From a virus, in IMG/VR virus record IMGVR_UViG_3300020430_000066, positions 1-29,891 of that record: a DNA stretch of 29,891 nt. One strand, written 5' to 3'. Position numbers and translations under genes: made by a program. Of this stretch, positions 22,684-29,673 are shown in pieces. How positions within the stretch are numbered: position 1 is the stretch's first letter; the number at the start of each line of letters is the position of its first letter. The notes beneath the pieces were generated by a model, which was not told the origin of the DNA, searched no databases, and saw only the letters and a program-made list of their open reading frames with translations.

Positions 22684-24294
22684 ATGACGAAAGCTAGAGA
22701 TATAGCAGATTTCAAATTTGAAAACATAGTAGATACTGGTACTACTGGTACTAAAGTAGCTACAGGTACTACAGCACAACGAGGTTCTACTACTGGTCAA
22801 TTTAGATTTAATTCTACAACTGGATTAGCTGAATATTATGATGGTACTGATTTTAGATCTATTGATAGTCCACCATCAGTTTCAAGTGTTAATACATCAA
22901 ATTTTGAAAGTTCAGCTTTACCAACTAATATAGTTATTACTGGAAGCAATTTTGCTTCTGCTATTACTGTTAAATTTATTGGTAATGATGGAACTGAAAC
23001 TTCAGCAGGTACAACCACGAGAGATAGTGCAACACAAATAACAGCACAAATACCAAACACAATTACAAGTGCTAATGAGCCTTATAATGTTAAAGTAACA
23101 AACAGCTCATCAAATTTATCAAATACTTTAGCAAATGCTTTTAATATAGATGCAGCTCCAGCCTTTTCTGTTGCTTCTGGTTCTTTAGGAACAATATTAA
23201 GTGGTGCTTCTGGTTCTGGTCTTACACAAGTTACTGCTAGTGATGATGAGGGAGATAGTATTACTTTTTCAATTTCGTCTGGTTCAATTCCTGCAGGATT
23301 AACTTTTAATTCTAATGGTTCTTTTTCTGGTAATGCCAGTAATGTAGGTACAAATACTGTTTCAACATTTACAGTTCAAGCAAGTGATGGAACAAACACA
23401 TCAACAAGACAATACACAGCACAAGTCAATGCACCGACTTATGTTCAACTATCTGGCTCTGGTACTTGGTCTGTTCCAAGTGGAGTTACAAGTGCAGAGA
23501 TATTAATAGTTGCAGGTGGTGGTTCTGGAGGTCGTTCTCCAAATGTAGCTTCTGGTGGTGGAGGTGGTGGAGGAATTGTCCACACTTCTTCTTACACATT
23601 TACATCAACTGACATATCTAATGGTATTGCCTATGTTGTGGGTGATGGTGGTACTGGTGTTGGAATGAATGGTGTTCAAGATGACGAAAGTAATGCTACT
23701 GAAGGTGTAGGACAATATGGTCACGATACTACTTTTGCTATTTCTGGTGGCACAATCACAGCTAAAGGTGGTGGTTATGCAGGTGGTTATGATGCTTCTT
23801 CTTACAGACCTGCAAGACAAGGTGGTTCTGGTGGTGGAGGTTCTTGGGATCAATTAAGTGGTGCTTCATCTAATCAAGCTACATTTTCTGGTTGGACATC
23901 TTATGGAAACTCTGGTGGAAATTTTGTAAATTCTGGTGGAGGAAATGCTTTGAATGGTGCAGGTGGCGGAGGTGCAGGTGGAGCAGGTGCTAACATGAAC
24001 AATGCAGGTTCTGGTGGTAATGGTGGTGTTGGACAATTATTTTCTAATTTTACATCTTATGGTGCTTCTGGCTACTTTGGTGGAGGTGGCGGAGGCGGAA
24101 ATGACAGTAACGCAAATGCTTCTTCTGGCGGAAATGGCGGAGGTGGTAATGGCGGACATACTGGAAGTAAATCTGGCTCTAATGGTACTGCCACAACTGG
24201 TGGTGGAGGCGGAGGTGCTAGTTCAGATGGTTACAACAACTTCACTTATAAAGGTGGAAATGGCGGCTCTGGAACTATCTTAATTAAATACTAA
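22684..24294 (+). CDS. Glycine-rich tail adhesin with IPT/TIG-like and Ig-like domains
   Basis: 536 residues. Residues 1-60 (MTKARDIADFKFENIVDTGT; STTGQFRFNSTTGLAEYYDG) are a virion-attachment head seen in many marine phage tail proteins. Residues 62-155 fit an IPT/TIG Ig-like fold (PPSVSSVNTSNFESSALPTN). Residues 156-250 fit a cadherin/He_PIG-like Ig domain (SIPAGLTFNSNGSFSGNA). From residue 257, TWSVPSGVTSAEILIVAGGG introduces a glycine-rich domain to the end with many GGGG runs, typical of polyglycine-II-type adhesins such as T-even gp38. It probably determines receptor specificity. Codon use is GGT/GGC-rich here, unlike the rest of the genome. Confidence 0.85.
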   Translation: MTKARDIADFKFENIVDTGTTGTKVATGTTAQRGSTTGQFRFNSTTGLAEYYDGTDFRSIDSPPSVSSVNTSNFESSALPTNIVITGSNFASAITVKFIGNDGTETSAGTTTRDSATQITAQIPNTITSANEPYNVKVTNSSSNLSNTLANAFNIDAAPAFSVASGSLGTILSGASGSGLTQVTASDDEGDSITFSISSGSIPAGLTFNSNGSFSGNASNVGTNTVSTFTVQASDGTNTSTRQYTAQVNAPTYVQLSGSGTWSVPSGVTSAEILIVAGGGSGGRSPNVASGGGGGGGIVHTSSYTFTSTDISNGIAYVVGDGGTGVGMNGVQDDESNATEGVGQYGHDTTFAISGGTITAKGGGYAGGYDASSYRPARQGGSGGGGSWDQLSGASSNQATFSGWTSYGNSGGNFVNSGGGNALNGAGGGGAGGAGANMNNAGSGGNGGVGQLFSNFTSYGASGYFGGGGGGGNDSNANASSGGNGGGGNGGHTGSKSGSNGTATTGGGGGGASSDGYNNFTYKGGNGGSGTILIKY

Positions 24295-24500
24295 TGCCTA
24301 GAAAAAAAATTACTCCAAGTGTAACACTAGCAAAAATAAATACAAAGCTAGACCATATTCATAGAGATTTAGAAAAGAATACAAAGGATATAGCAGCTCT
24401 TAAGGAGCAAATGGCTATGGGTAAGGGTGGGTTGAAAGTTGTTGCCTGGCTAGGAATAGTAGTAGGTGGCATAGTAACTGCGTTTGGATATTTTAAATGA
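24294..24500 (+). CDS. Coiled-coil, single-span membrane protein (XhlA/holin-like), 68 aa
   Basis: Overlaps the adhesin stop by one base. A basic head (PRKKITPS) leads into a coiled coil at residues 10-42 (LAKINTKLDHIHRDLEKNTK) and a Gly-containing membrane span at 46-66 (LKVVAWLGIVVGGIVTAFGY). This coiled-coil-plus-TM form matches haemolysin XhlA-type proteins of phage lysis modules. It opens the lysis cassette and its stop overlaps the next start (ATGA). It could be a holin partner or membrane anchor; the precise role is unproven. Confidence 0.78.
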   Translation: MPRKKITPSVTLAKINTKLDHIHRDLEKNTKDIAALKEQMAMGKGGLKVVAWLGIVVGGIVTAFGYFK

Positions 24501-24904
24501 AAGTTAGTGATAACACAAATGTTCAACTTCCTCTACGTAATTTAGTTTCAATCATAGGAGCTGTAGCTGTAGGTGTATGGGCCTACTTTGGTATTGTAGA
24601 AACTCTCAACAAACATAGTACAAGACTAGAGCTTATGACTTCAGATCTTGAAAAGAATACAGAGTTTAGGATCAAGTGGCCACGAGGAGAAATGGGATCG
24701 CTGCCTGCAGATAGTGAGCAGTTTATGCTTATAGAAGATTTATATAAACAAACTGAAAAACTTACTGAAAACCAAGAAATGAATACAAGCAATAAATTAA
24801 GAATTGAGTTTATGGAAAAGCAAGTTAGTAAGATGTTGCAAGATATAGAAAAATTAAAAGATGCGAATAGAGAAATCAAATATACAAATGAAAATGGACA
24901 ATGA
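24497..24904 (+). CDS. Membrane-anchored coiled-coil protein, possible spanin-like, 135 aa
   Basis: An N-terminal span (residues 14-33, RNLVSIIGAVAVGVWAYFGI) is followed by long charged helices: LNKHSTRLELMTSDLEKNTE, then a short Trp/Pro loop (KWPRGEMGSLPAD), then a second coiled coil (RIEFMEKQVSKMLQDIEKLK). An N-in anchor with a periplasmic coiled coil is the shape of an inner-membrane spanin, but no outer-membrane lipoprotein partner with a lipobox is visible next to it. It overlaps both neighbours by ATGA, so the three genes are co-translated. Confidence 0.75.
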   Translation: MKVSDNTNVQLPLRNLVSIIGAVAVGVWAYFGIVETLNKHSTRLELMTSDLEKNTEFRIKWPRGEMGSLPADSEQFMLIEDLYKQTEKLTENQEMNTSNKLRIEFMEKQVSKMLQDIEKLKDANREIKYTNENGQ

Positions 24905-25119
24905 TTGAAACCATAGTAGCTCTTTTATTAATAGTTAATAACGAGATTGTTGAACACAGAATACAACCTGCTATGAGTGAGTGCCTCAAGGGCAAGAGGG
25001 TTGCAGAGAGGCAGCTCAAGGGTGGCAGTAACGTACAGTATCAGTGTATAAAATCAGAGGCAGAAATTGAAACAGATAAATTAGGCAACAAACATATCAA
25101 AAAATTAATACTTAAATAG
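24901..25119 (+). CDS. Small exported or membrane-anchored Cys-pair protein, 72 aa
   Basis: Hydrophobic N-terminus (IETIVALLLIV) then NNEIVEHRIQPAMSECLKGK with C28, and a strand with QYQCIKSEAEIE containing C49. It looks like a small conserved protein I have seen in marine phage genomes, but its function is unknown to me. The layout resembles the 77-residue protein at 1855. No lipobox precedes the cysteines, so it is not an obvious o-spanin. It starts in an ATGA overlap and its TAG overlaps a GTG start (TAGTG). Confidence 0.75.
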   Translation: MIETIVALLLIVNNEIVEHRIQPAMSECLKGKRVAERQLKGGSNVQYQCIKSEAEIETDKLGNKHIKKLILK

Positions 25120-25241
25120 TGGCCAAACAAAAATTTATAGACTTCTTGCCAAGGCCCAAGCCTAGGAAAAGACCAGGCAGGCACAGTAAAAAACCCAATA
25201 AAAAATTTAATAGAAAGAAATATGTTGGCCAGGGCAGGTAA
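25119..25241 (+). CDS. Arg/Lys-rich micro-protein, 40 aa (GTG start)
   Basis: GTG start inside TAGTG. After a short hydrophobic opening (AKQKFIDFLPRPKP) the chain is dominated by basic residues: RKRPGRHSKKPNKKFNRKKY then VGQGR. The KPRKRPGRHxKKPNK...GQGR arrangement is one I recognise as a recurrent small protein in marine podovirus genomes. It probably contacts nucleic acid or the membrane; its function is not established. It lies between the Cys-pair protein and the holin-like gene. A weak hairpin (25248-25262) with six T follows it. Confidence 0.7.
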   Translation: MAKQKFIDFLPRPKPRKRPGRHSKKPNKKFNRKKYVGQGR

Positions 25242-25284
25242 TAGAAGTGTTGCACTACAACAATATTTTTTGTAAAAGTAAATC

Positions 25285-25665
25285 ATGTTACCTTTTTTAG
25301 GCATATTGAAAAATCCTATCTTTCGCCTGGTGGCTGACAAGACCATAGGCGCAATCTCCCATAAGTTGGAGAAGGATAAGATAATCAAAGCAAAAGAGAT
25401 AGAAGCTACAACCAAGCTTGATATTGCTAAAGTAGGTGTACAACTAGAACAAGTTAAGCAGCAGCAAAACTCATGGAAAGACGAGTACCTTGTAGTTTTT
25501 TACACACTGATTTTTCTTGGGCATTTCGTACCATGGACACAGCCATGGATGGATAGAGGATGGCAGATCCTGGGCCAAGCAGATCCTATGTTCTGGTATA
25601 TTATTTTAACAATAGTGGGAGCTAGCTTTGGTGTAACTACTTTAAAAAAAATAGGTAAAAAATAA
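25285..25665 (+). CDS. Holin-like membrane protein (3TM-holin type), 126 aa
   Basis: An amphipathic, basic N-terminal half (NPIFRLVADKTIGAISHKLE, then a KIIKAKEIEATTKLDIAK helix) precedes two hydrophobic spans: about residues 67-86 (EYLVVFYTLIFLGHFVPWTQ) and 102-121 (MFWYIILTIVGASFGVTTLK). The WKDEYLVVFYTLIFLGHF...WYIILTIVGASFG arrangement matches the C-terminal part of the 3TM-holin family. A holin would form the inner-membrane lesion that releases the lysozyme two genes downstream. The lysozyme has no signal sequence of its own, which supports a nearby holin. Confidence 0.8.
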   Translation: MLPFLGILKNPIFRLVADKTIGAISHKLEKDKIIKAKEIEATTKLDIAKVGVQLEQVKQQQNSWKDEYLVVFYTLIFLGHFVPWTQPWMDRGWQILGQADPMFWYIILTIVGASFGVTTLKKIGKK

Positions 25666-25826
25666 TGGCAGTAAAAAAAGTATTAACAAAAAGACAACTT
25701 GTTACTCTTGAGAGGCATAAGAAACATCATACAAACAAGCACATATCTGAAATGAAAAAGGCTATGCTCGCAGGAAAAACGTTCGGTCAAGCTCATAAAC
25801 TAGCCCAAAAGAAAGTGGGTGCTTAA
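25665..25826 (+). CDS. His/Lys-rich micro-protein, 53 aa
   Basis: Lies between holin-like and lysozyme genes with TAATG overlaps at both ends. Sequence: KKVLTKRQLVTLERHKKHHT followed by NKHISEMKKAMLAGKTFGQA and HKLAQKKVGA. Seven histidines and many lysines in 53 residues suggest metal or nucleic-acid binding. The L-x-x-R-Q-x-x-x-L-x-R-H-x-x-HHT pattern recurs in small marine phage proteins as far as I recall. Function unknown; its co-translation with the lysis genes is the only contextual clue. Confidence 0.8.
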   Translation: MAVKKVLTKRQLVTLERHKKHHTNKHISEMKKAMLAGKTFGQAHKLAQKKVGA

Positions 25827-26257
25827 TGACAGTTAAAGAACGTATAAAAGAACATGAAGGTTTTAGAGATACAGTGTATTTGGATAGTCTGGGTAAGAGG
25901 ACAGTTGGATATGGACACCTTTGCGTAGAGGATCACTGGGAAGATGGCAAGAAATATGACAAAGAATATTTAGATGAAATCTTTGATAAAGATTTTCAAA
26001 ATGCTGCAGATCAATGCGAAGATCTTTGTAATGATTATGAGCTAGATTTACCAGAAACAGTTACAGATGTTTTGATAGAAATGATTTTCCAACTTGGTAT
26101 TGGAAATGTAATGAAGTTTAAAAAATGTTTGGCAGCTCTCCAGGAGAAAGACTTTGAAACTGCAAGCCTGGAAATGTTGGATAGTAGATGGGCATCTCAA
26201 ACTCCATCAAGAGCAGAGAAGTTATCTTTGATTGTTAAAGAAGCTGCAGGAAGTTAG
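25826..26257 (+). CDS. Endolysin: T4-type lysozyme (GH24)
   Basis: 143 residues (T4 lysozyme is 164). The catalytic set of T4 lysozyme falls at identical positions: E11 in EHEGFR, D20 in VYLDSLG and T26 before VGYGH (H31). The C-terminus SRWASQTPSRAEKLSLIVK matches the conserved T4-type SRW..QTP.RA block. It hydrolyses the MurNAc-GlcNAc bond of peptidoglycan at the end of infection. It has no signal peptide or SAR anchor, so it needs a holin to reach the wall. Its start overlaps the preceding stop (TAATG). It converges with the leftward gene after a 1-base gap. Confidence 0.96.
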   Translation: MTVKERIKEHEGFRDTVYLDSLGKRTVGYGHLCVEDHWEDGKKYDKEYLDEIFDKDFQNAADQCEDLCNDYELDLPETVTDVLIEMIFQLGIGNVMKFKKCLAALQEKDFETASLEMLDSRWASQTPSRAEKLSLIVKEAAGS

Positions 26258-26258
26258 A

Positions 26259-26576
26259 TTATCTTTTTGCAATATCTCTTTTGATATACCAATTATTCCA
26301 AGTATGTTTCTTTCCATCATTATGAAACCTGCCAAGAATTCCTTTATCAACTAAAGCGCAAAGCTTGTTGTAGGTTGCTGTTACACTGCTCATCTCCATG
26401 GCAGCTAGTATTCTTACAGAGGGAGCATGGCCTTTCTCATCATTAAATTTTTTAAAATTTACAAACACTGCCATTTGTCCAGGAGTAACAGAGTAATTAA
26501 TTTTTTCCTGTAAAAATCCAGATCCATCACACCTTGGACAAATAGTTTTAGTATTATATTTTTTATTGTTTGCCAC
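26259..26576 (-). CDS. Zinc-knuckle plus winged-helix regulator, 105 aa (GTG start)
   Basis: The start is GTG (complement of 26574-26576) with GGAGAG upstream inside recT. Residues 13-20 are CPRCDGSG, one half of a DnaJ-type zinc site. Residues 28-95 read as a winged helix: TPGQMAVFVNFKKFNDEKGH, APSVRILAAMEMSSVTATYN, KLCALVDKGILGRF. The helix-turn-helix followed by a basic wing (HNDGKKHTW) suggests DNA binding, as in LexA/MarR-like repressors. It could regulate the recombination operon or late genes. Only one CxxC pair is present, so zinc binding would need a dimer. Confidence 0.8.
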   Translation of the reverse strand: MANNKKYNTKTICPRCDGSGFLQEKINYSVTPGQMAVFVNFKKFNDEKGHAPSVRILAAMEMSSVTATYNKLCALVDKGILGRFHNDGKKHTWNNWYIKRDIAKR

Positions 26577-27507
26577 CCAACTCTCCTGCTATGGTCATAT
26601 ACTCATTCCAGATTGATGTATGTAATCCACTATCAACCTTATCTACTTCTTTCAAAGTATCATCATTAATAAGTAGGAGCTGCTTCAAGAACTCAAGCTT
26701 CTTCTGCTTGGAAGTTGTTTTATGATTTTTTATTTTATTCATATTGTTCATAAATTCTTCTGCAAAAGATTTAGGATCTTCACAATAAACAGCAGGCCCT
26801 TTCAATCTTCTCATATCCCAGGGAGATTTATCATCCTCTGGTTGAGTATCTTGTTCCTGGGCCATAGGAGCTTCAGAATGACCAAGCTTTCCTTTGCCTA
26901 TAGTTGTATCATCTTTTGCCTTTGATGCCTCTCCTGGCTCATCTATGGGCTTTTTAGATAGGTTATCTAGCTGCTTTGATACTGGAGTTATATCTTTTAT
27001 AGAGCTTTTAGGATAATCCTGCGCTTCTTCTGCAGAAATCATACCACCCAAAGCATCTGCAAATACATCTCTTAATGCAAAGCCTCTAGCTCTCATCTTT
27101 AACATACGATCTGGGTAAGATTTCCATGGCCCTGGTCTATTCAACAGGCCTGCCTTCGCAGCTTCTCCCATAGTGAACTGGGATTTGTACCAGGATTGTC
27201 CTTTTCTTTTAATCTCACACACTGCTGTTCTTGCAGATCCTTCTCCAGATATTGTTTCTTTTATATCCTCAAACTCTGGATGCCTTCTGCATAGTGCAAT
27301 CATTGTATCTCCATAGATACTTGGCTTGCCATTTATCACAGCAATATTCTGCAGTGATTGTATTGGCGATAATCCAAGCTCATCTCCCCAACTCATAGCC
27401 AGGTAAATATCTGCAGGCTTACCTCTGAATTGTTGAGGTACTAAATTTGATGAAGCAATTTCTTTAGCAAACTGCATCTTCGGATCTTTCTTTACTAGAT
27501 CACTCAT
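26563..27507 (-). CDS. recT: RecT-family single-strand annealing protein
   Basis: 314 residues. The signature region is residues 35-85: YLAMSWGDELGLSPIQSLQN, IAVINGKPSIYGDTMIALCR and the following FEDIKETI, followed by KGQSWYKSQFTMGEAAKAGL with PWKSYPDRMLKMRARGFALR. The C-terminal third is Lys/Asp-rich and probably flexible. RecT pairs complementary ssDNA exposed by the partner exonuclease, repairing and recombining phage genomes. The ATG overlaps the TGA of the 85-residue gene (ATGA), and an AAGGAAA lies upstream. Co-directional with the YqaJ exonuclease, it forms a Red-like pair. Confidence 0.94.
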   Translation of the reverse strand: MSDLVKKDPKMQFAKEIASSNLVPQQFRGKPADIYLAMSWGDELGLSPIQSLQNIAVINGKPSIYGDTMIALCRRHPEFEDIKETISGEGSARTAVCEIKRKGQSWYKSQFTMGEAAKAGLLNRPGPWKSYPDRMLKMRARGFALRDVFADALGGMISAEEAQDYPKSSIKDITPVSKQLDNLSKKPIDEPGEASKAKDDTTIGKGKLGHSEAPMAQEQDTQPEDDKSPWDMRRLKGPAVYCEDPKSFAEEFMNNMNKIKNHKTTSKQKKLEFLKQLLLINDDTLKEVDKVDSGLHTSIWNEYMTIAGELGGKQ

Positions 27508-27761
27508 ACTAATTTTCCTTGTCTAGGATCTTCAGTTAATGGTTTAAATAAAATATCAATCAACCTGTAAGATCCTTTAAATTTAGATTGAAAAACTTTA
27601 GAGCTTGGTTGTAGATGCTGCAGCTCCTCTGGTTTTAGCTGCATAATTTTGTTGTTATGGGTTATCTCTAATCCACCTTTTTTTATTGCAGCCTGTACTT
27701 CATAATCTCTGACAGATACATACTTGCCCTGCCAAAGTTTAGTTACTTTTTTCTTTTTCAT
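27504..27761 (-). CDS. Unknown 85-aa protein between exonuclease and RecT
   Basis: The ATG at 27761 is chosen because AGGAGGAC lies directly upstream (complement of 27763-27770); a longer frame to 27887 overlaps the exonuclease gene and lacks such support. It overlaps the 3' end of the exonuclease gene by 23 bases and recT by 4 (ATGA). Residues 8-25 (KLWQGKYVSVRDYEVQAAIK) and the ITHNNKIMQLKPEELQHLQP segment are followed by a basic strand (KVFQSKFKGSYRLIDILF). No family is recognised. Tight coupling within a nuclease/annealase pair suggests an accessory recombination factor. Confidence 0.82.
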   Translation of the reverse strand: MKKKKVTKLWQGKYVSVRDYEVQAAIKKGGLEITHNNKIMQLKPEELQHLQPSSKVFQSKFKGSYRLIDILFKPLTEDPRQGKLV

Positions 27762-28683
27762 TGTCCTCCTTGATTTGTATTGTGTTAGATCTTTTTGAGT
27801 ATGCTTCTTGAGCAGGTACAATTTTCTCTGGCTTTGCTTTGTAGTTTCTTGTTGGCCAAGAAATTTTAAAGTTATTGTACTTGGCAAAGGCAGCTTCTCC
27901 CATAGCTCCTTTGATTATATCCTGTGAGCTTTCAATCTTTTTCTTTCCAGATTTGATTTCAAGATTGCCCTCATGCCAGGTGTTGATAGCATCTCCAATC
28001 TGGTTGTTACCAGATAGATCTTTGGTATCATCTTTTGCTTCTGGATAAACCAAAGAGAAATCAGAACTTTTTTCTGGATCGTAAAATATTTCTTTTTCTC
28101 TCCTGCTCCAGAACTCACGCACAGCATTACTGATAAGATCCTGCGTTTCTTTGTGTGGGAATATTGGCCAGTATTGTATCTCCCACGTCTTGATATTGAA
28201 TACCATTACAACAGATCTCCCAATGTTAGTACACATCATCTGGCCCTGGACTTGTACTGGCCCTTTGTACAAAGGCAGTGTTGGTTCATGGATTGATGTA
28301 ACTTTGTATTCAAATACTATATCTCCCTGCAGCTCATGGGCCTGGCCAAGTGGATCTGTTATCACAATTTTTTTTTCAGCTATGGCCCAATCATCTATGC
28401 TTGCTCCAAGTGGAGTATGTACTGCAGTGTATGGTTTTTCTTTTGCACCTTTTTTAAATTTTAAATTTGGAAAATCTTTCTTTGCAATTTTTTGTAATAC
28501 TTCTTCAAAGTAATCTGTGTACTTGGAATAGTTAAGCTGCTCTGGTTCAACCCAAGATCCATTCTTTTTGTCAATGAATTCCTGGAGCAGCTCATTCTTT
28601 GATGGCGCATTTGGATGTCCAACTCCCATCAATATTGGCAGCCTGCTGCAAGTCATGTATTTTAAATCATCTGTTACTTTCAT
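27739..28683 (-). CDS. YqaJ/lambda-type phage exonuclease
   Basis: 314 residues with AGGAGC before the ATG. The N-terminus SRLPILMGVG is the conserved entry segment of YqaJ nucleases. The PD-(D/E)XK core is visible as GASIDDWA (D97/D98) followed by DIVFEYKVTS (E125, K127) and PVQVQGQMMCTNI (Q146), the conserved VQ-Q helix. It degrades the 5' strand of DNA ends and yields 3' overhangs for RecT. The C-terminal 90 residues are Lys/Glu-rich and probably flexible, and may interact with the annealase. It is co-transcribed with recT and the 85-residue gene. Confidence 0.93.
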   Translation of the reverse strand: MKVTDDLKYMTCSRLPILMGVGHPNAPSKNELLQEFIDKKNGSWVEPEQLNYSKYTDYFEEVLQKIAKKDFPNLKFKKGAKEKPYTAVHTPLGASIDDWAIAEKKIVITDPLGQAHELQGDIVFEYKVTSIHEPTLPLYKGPVQVQGQMMCTNIGRSVVMVFNIKTWEIQYWPIFPHKETQDLISNAVREFWSRREKEIFYDPEKSSDFSLVYPEAKDDTKDLSGNNQIGDAINTWHEGNLEIKSGKKKIESSQDIIKGAMGEAAFAKYNNFKISWPTRNYKAKPEKIVPAQEAYSKRSNTIQIKEDNEKEKSN

Positions 28684-28726
28684 ATTTGCTCCTATATTAG
28701 TTAATTAGTAGTACAAAACAAGATAG

Positions 28727-29422
28727 TTATCTGTACATTTCCACATTTCTTACAGAGCTAGCATACCATTTGCCCTCTGTTTTGCTCTTGATCCCTCTGG
28801 CATTGAGAGCAGCAGCAATCCCTCTGTAGGTATTTACTTTGCCATTCTCTCTTATGTCCTTGATCTTTGGTAAGATCTCTCTGGCAAATTCAGCAGCAGC
28901 TTTCTTCTTTGCTTCAACAGCTAGAGCTGCAGCCTGGGCCAAGTTAGTTGTATTGCCAAGCTTGGTAATAATTCTATTGGAAGCTTTGGTTCTGTGCTGC
29001 CCATCTCTTTTTAATTTTTTTTTGATTTGTCTTAATCCATTTCTTGTTCTTTGTTGGATCATCTTAACTTCTCTTTGAGCTATAACAGCCAGGATTGATA
29101 TGGTTGTTTCATCTGCCTCTGGCATATCACAGATAGTAAATTTAACTCCATCCTCCTGGAGCTGTAAAAAGAAACTAGCTTTTCTTGTTAGCCTGTCCAT
29201 TGTAGCAATCAACAATCTTGCATTGTTTTCTTTTGCAAACTGGATGGCAGCCTGGAGCTGCTTCCTGTTGTTTTTTAATCCACTCTCTTGTTCAGTAAAA
29301 GTTTTCAACAAAACAGATCCATCTCTTTTTGAAATAAAATCTTTTATCTTATCTTGTTGAGCAGCAATACCCAGGAGCTGCTTCTTGGTACTTGTTCTTA
29401 AATAACCAACGTAGTTATTCAT
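28727..29422 (-). CDS. Compact serine recombinase/resolvase
   Basis: 231 residues behind AGGAGGATCAA. The N-terminal catalytic domain shows YLRTST with nucleophile S11 and R9, ESGLKNNRKQL, MDRLTRK (R77, R80) and the E-helix region QREVKMIQQRTRNGL. The C-terminus has RGIAAALNARGIKSKTEGKW with YASSVRNVEMYR, the helical element of the large-recombinase domain, but no zinc ribbon or long coiled coil. It is therefore larger than a resolvase (about 185) and far smaller than a serine integrase (450 or more). It could integrate, invert or resolve phage DNA. Start overlaps the HTH stop (ATGA). Confidence 0.93.
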   Translation of the reverse strand: MNNYVGYLRTSTKKQLLGIAAQQDKIKDFISKRDGSVLLKTFTEQESGLKNNRKQLQAAIQFAKENNARLLIATMDRLTRKASFFLQLQEDGVKFTICDMPEADETTISILAVIAQREVKMIQQRTRNGLRQIKKKLKRDGQHRTKASNRIITKLGNTTNLAQAAALAVEAKKKAAAEFAREILPKIKDIRENGKVNTYRGIAAALNARGIKSKTEGKWYASSVRNVEMYR

Positions 29423-29673
29423 TTGATCCTCCTATTATATTTGTTCATTAAAAAAAGTATTTTTGATTTGTGAATTTTAAAAACAATACGCAGCCTTCTT
29501 ATCATGTAATCAGATAAACCATTTGATCCCTTCTCATACTTCTGGACTTGCTGAAAGGTTACTCCGATTTTTTCTGCAACTTTGCTTTGTGTTAATTTTA
29601 ATTGCTTCCTTCTTCTTCTAATTTTTTTGCCAATAAATTTTCTAGTTTCCAACTCTTGGGGTGTTAGATCCAT
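29419..29673 (-). CDS. Cro/CI-type helix-turn-helix regulator, 84 aa
   Basis: ATG at 29673 is chosen because GAGGAC lies four bases upstream; an ATG at 29697 would add eight residues but has no such site. The core is FIGKKIRRRRKQLKLTQSKV with AEKIGVTFQQVQKYEKGSN, a textbook HTH_3/XRE domain (LTQxxVAExxGVTxxQVxxYEKG). The remainder is a basic C-terminal helix. It may repress the leftward operon or govern a lysis/lysogeny-like choice with the adjacent recombinase. It overlaps the upstream unknown gene by 32 bases and the recombinase start by 4. Confidence 0.9.
   Translation of the reverse strand: MDLTPQELETRKFIGKKIRRRRKQLKLTQSKVAEKIGVTFQQVQKYEKGSNGLSDYMIRRLRIVFKIHKSKILFLMNKYNRRIK

Noticed and set aside
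24002-24283. 93-codon plus-strand frame overlapping the adhesin
   Set aside because: It is a +1 shadow of the glycine-rich repeats (GGT runs read as Val/Met/Leu), with no Shine-Dalgarno and unnatural composition.
25248-25272. Possible terminator before the holin-like gene
   Set aside because: The stem is only five A/T-rich pairs (TGTTG/CAACA) before a six-T run; too weak to call in an AT-rich genome.
25041-25415. 124-codon minus-strand frame across the lysis genes
   Set aside because: Overlaps three plausible rightward genes and has no supporting signals.
27762-27887. Upstream extension of the 85-residue gene (127-codon version)
   Set aside because: The extension lies in another frame of the exonuclease gene and lacks a Shine-Dalgarno, while AGGAGGAC sits directly before the ATG at 27761.
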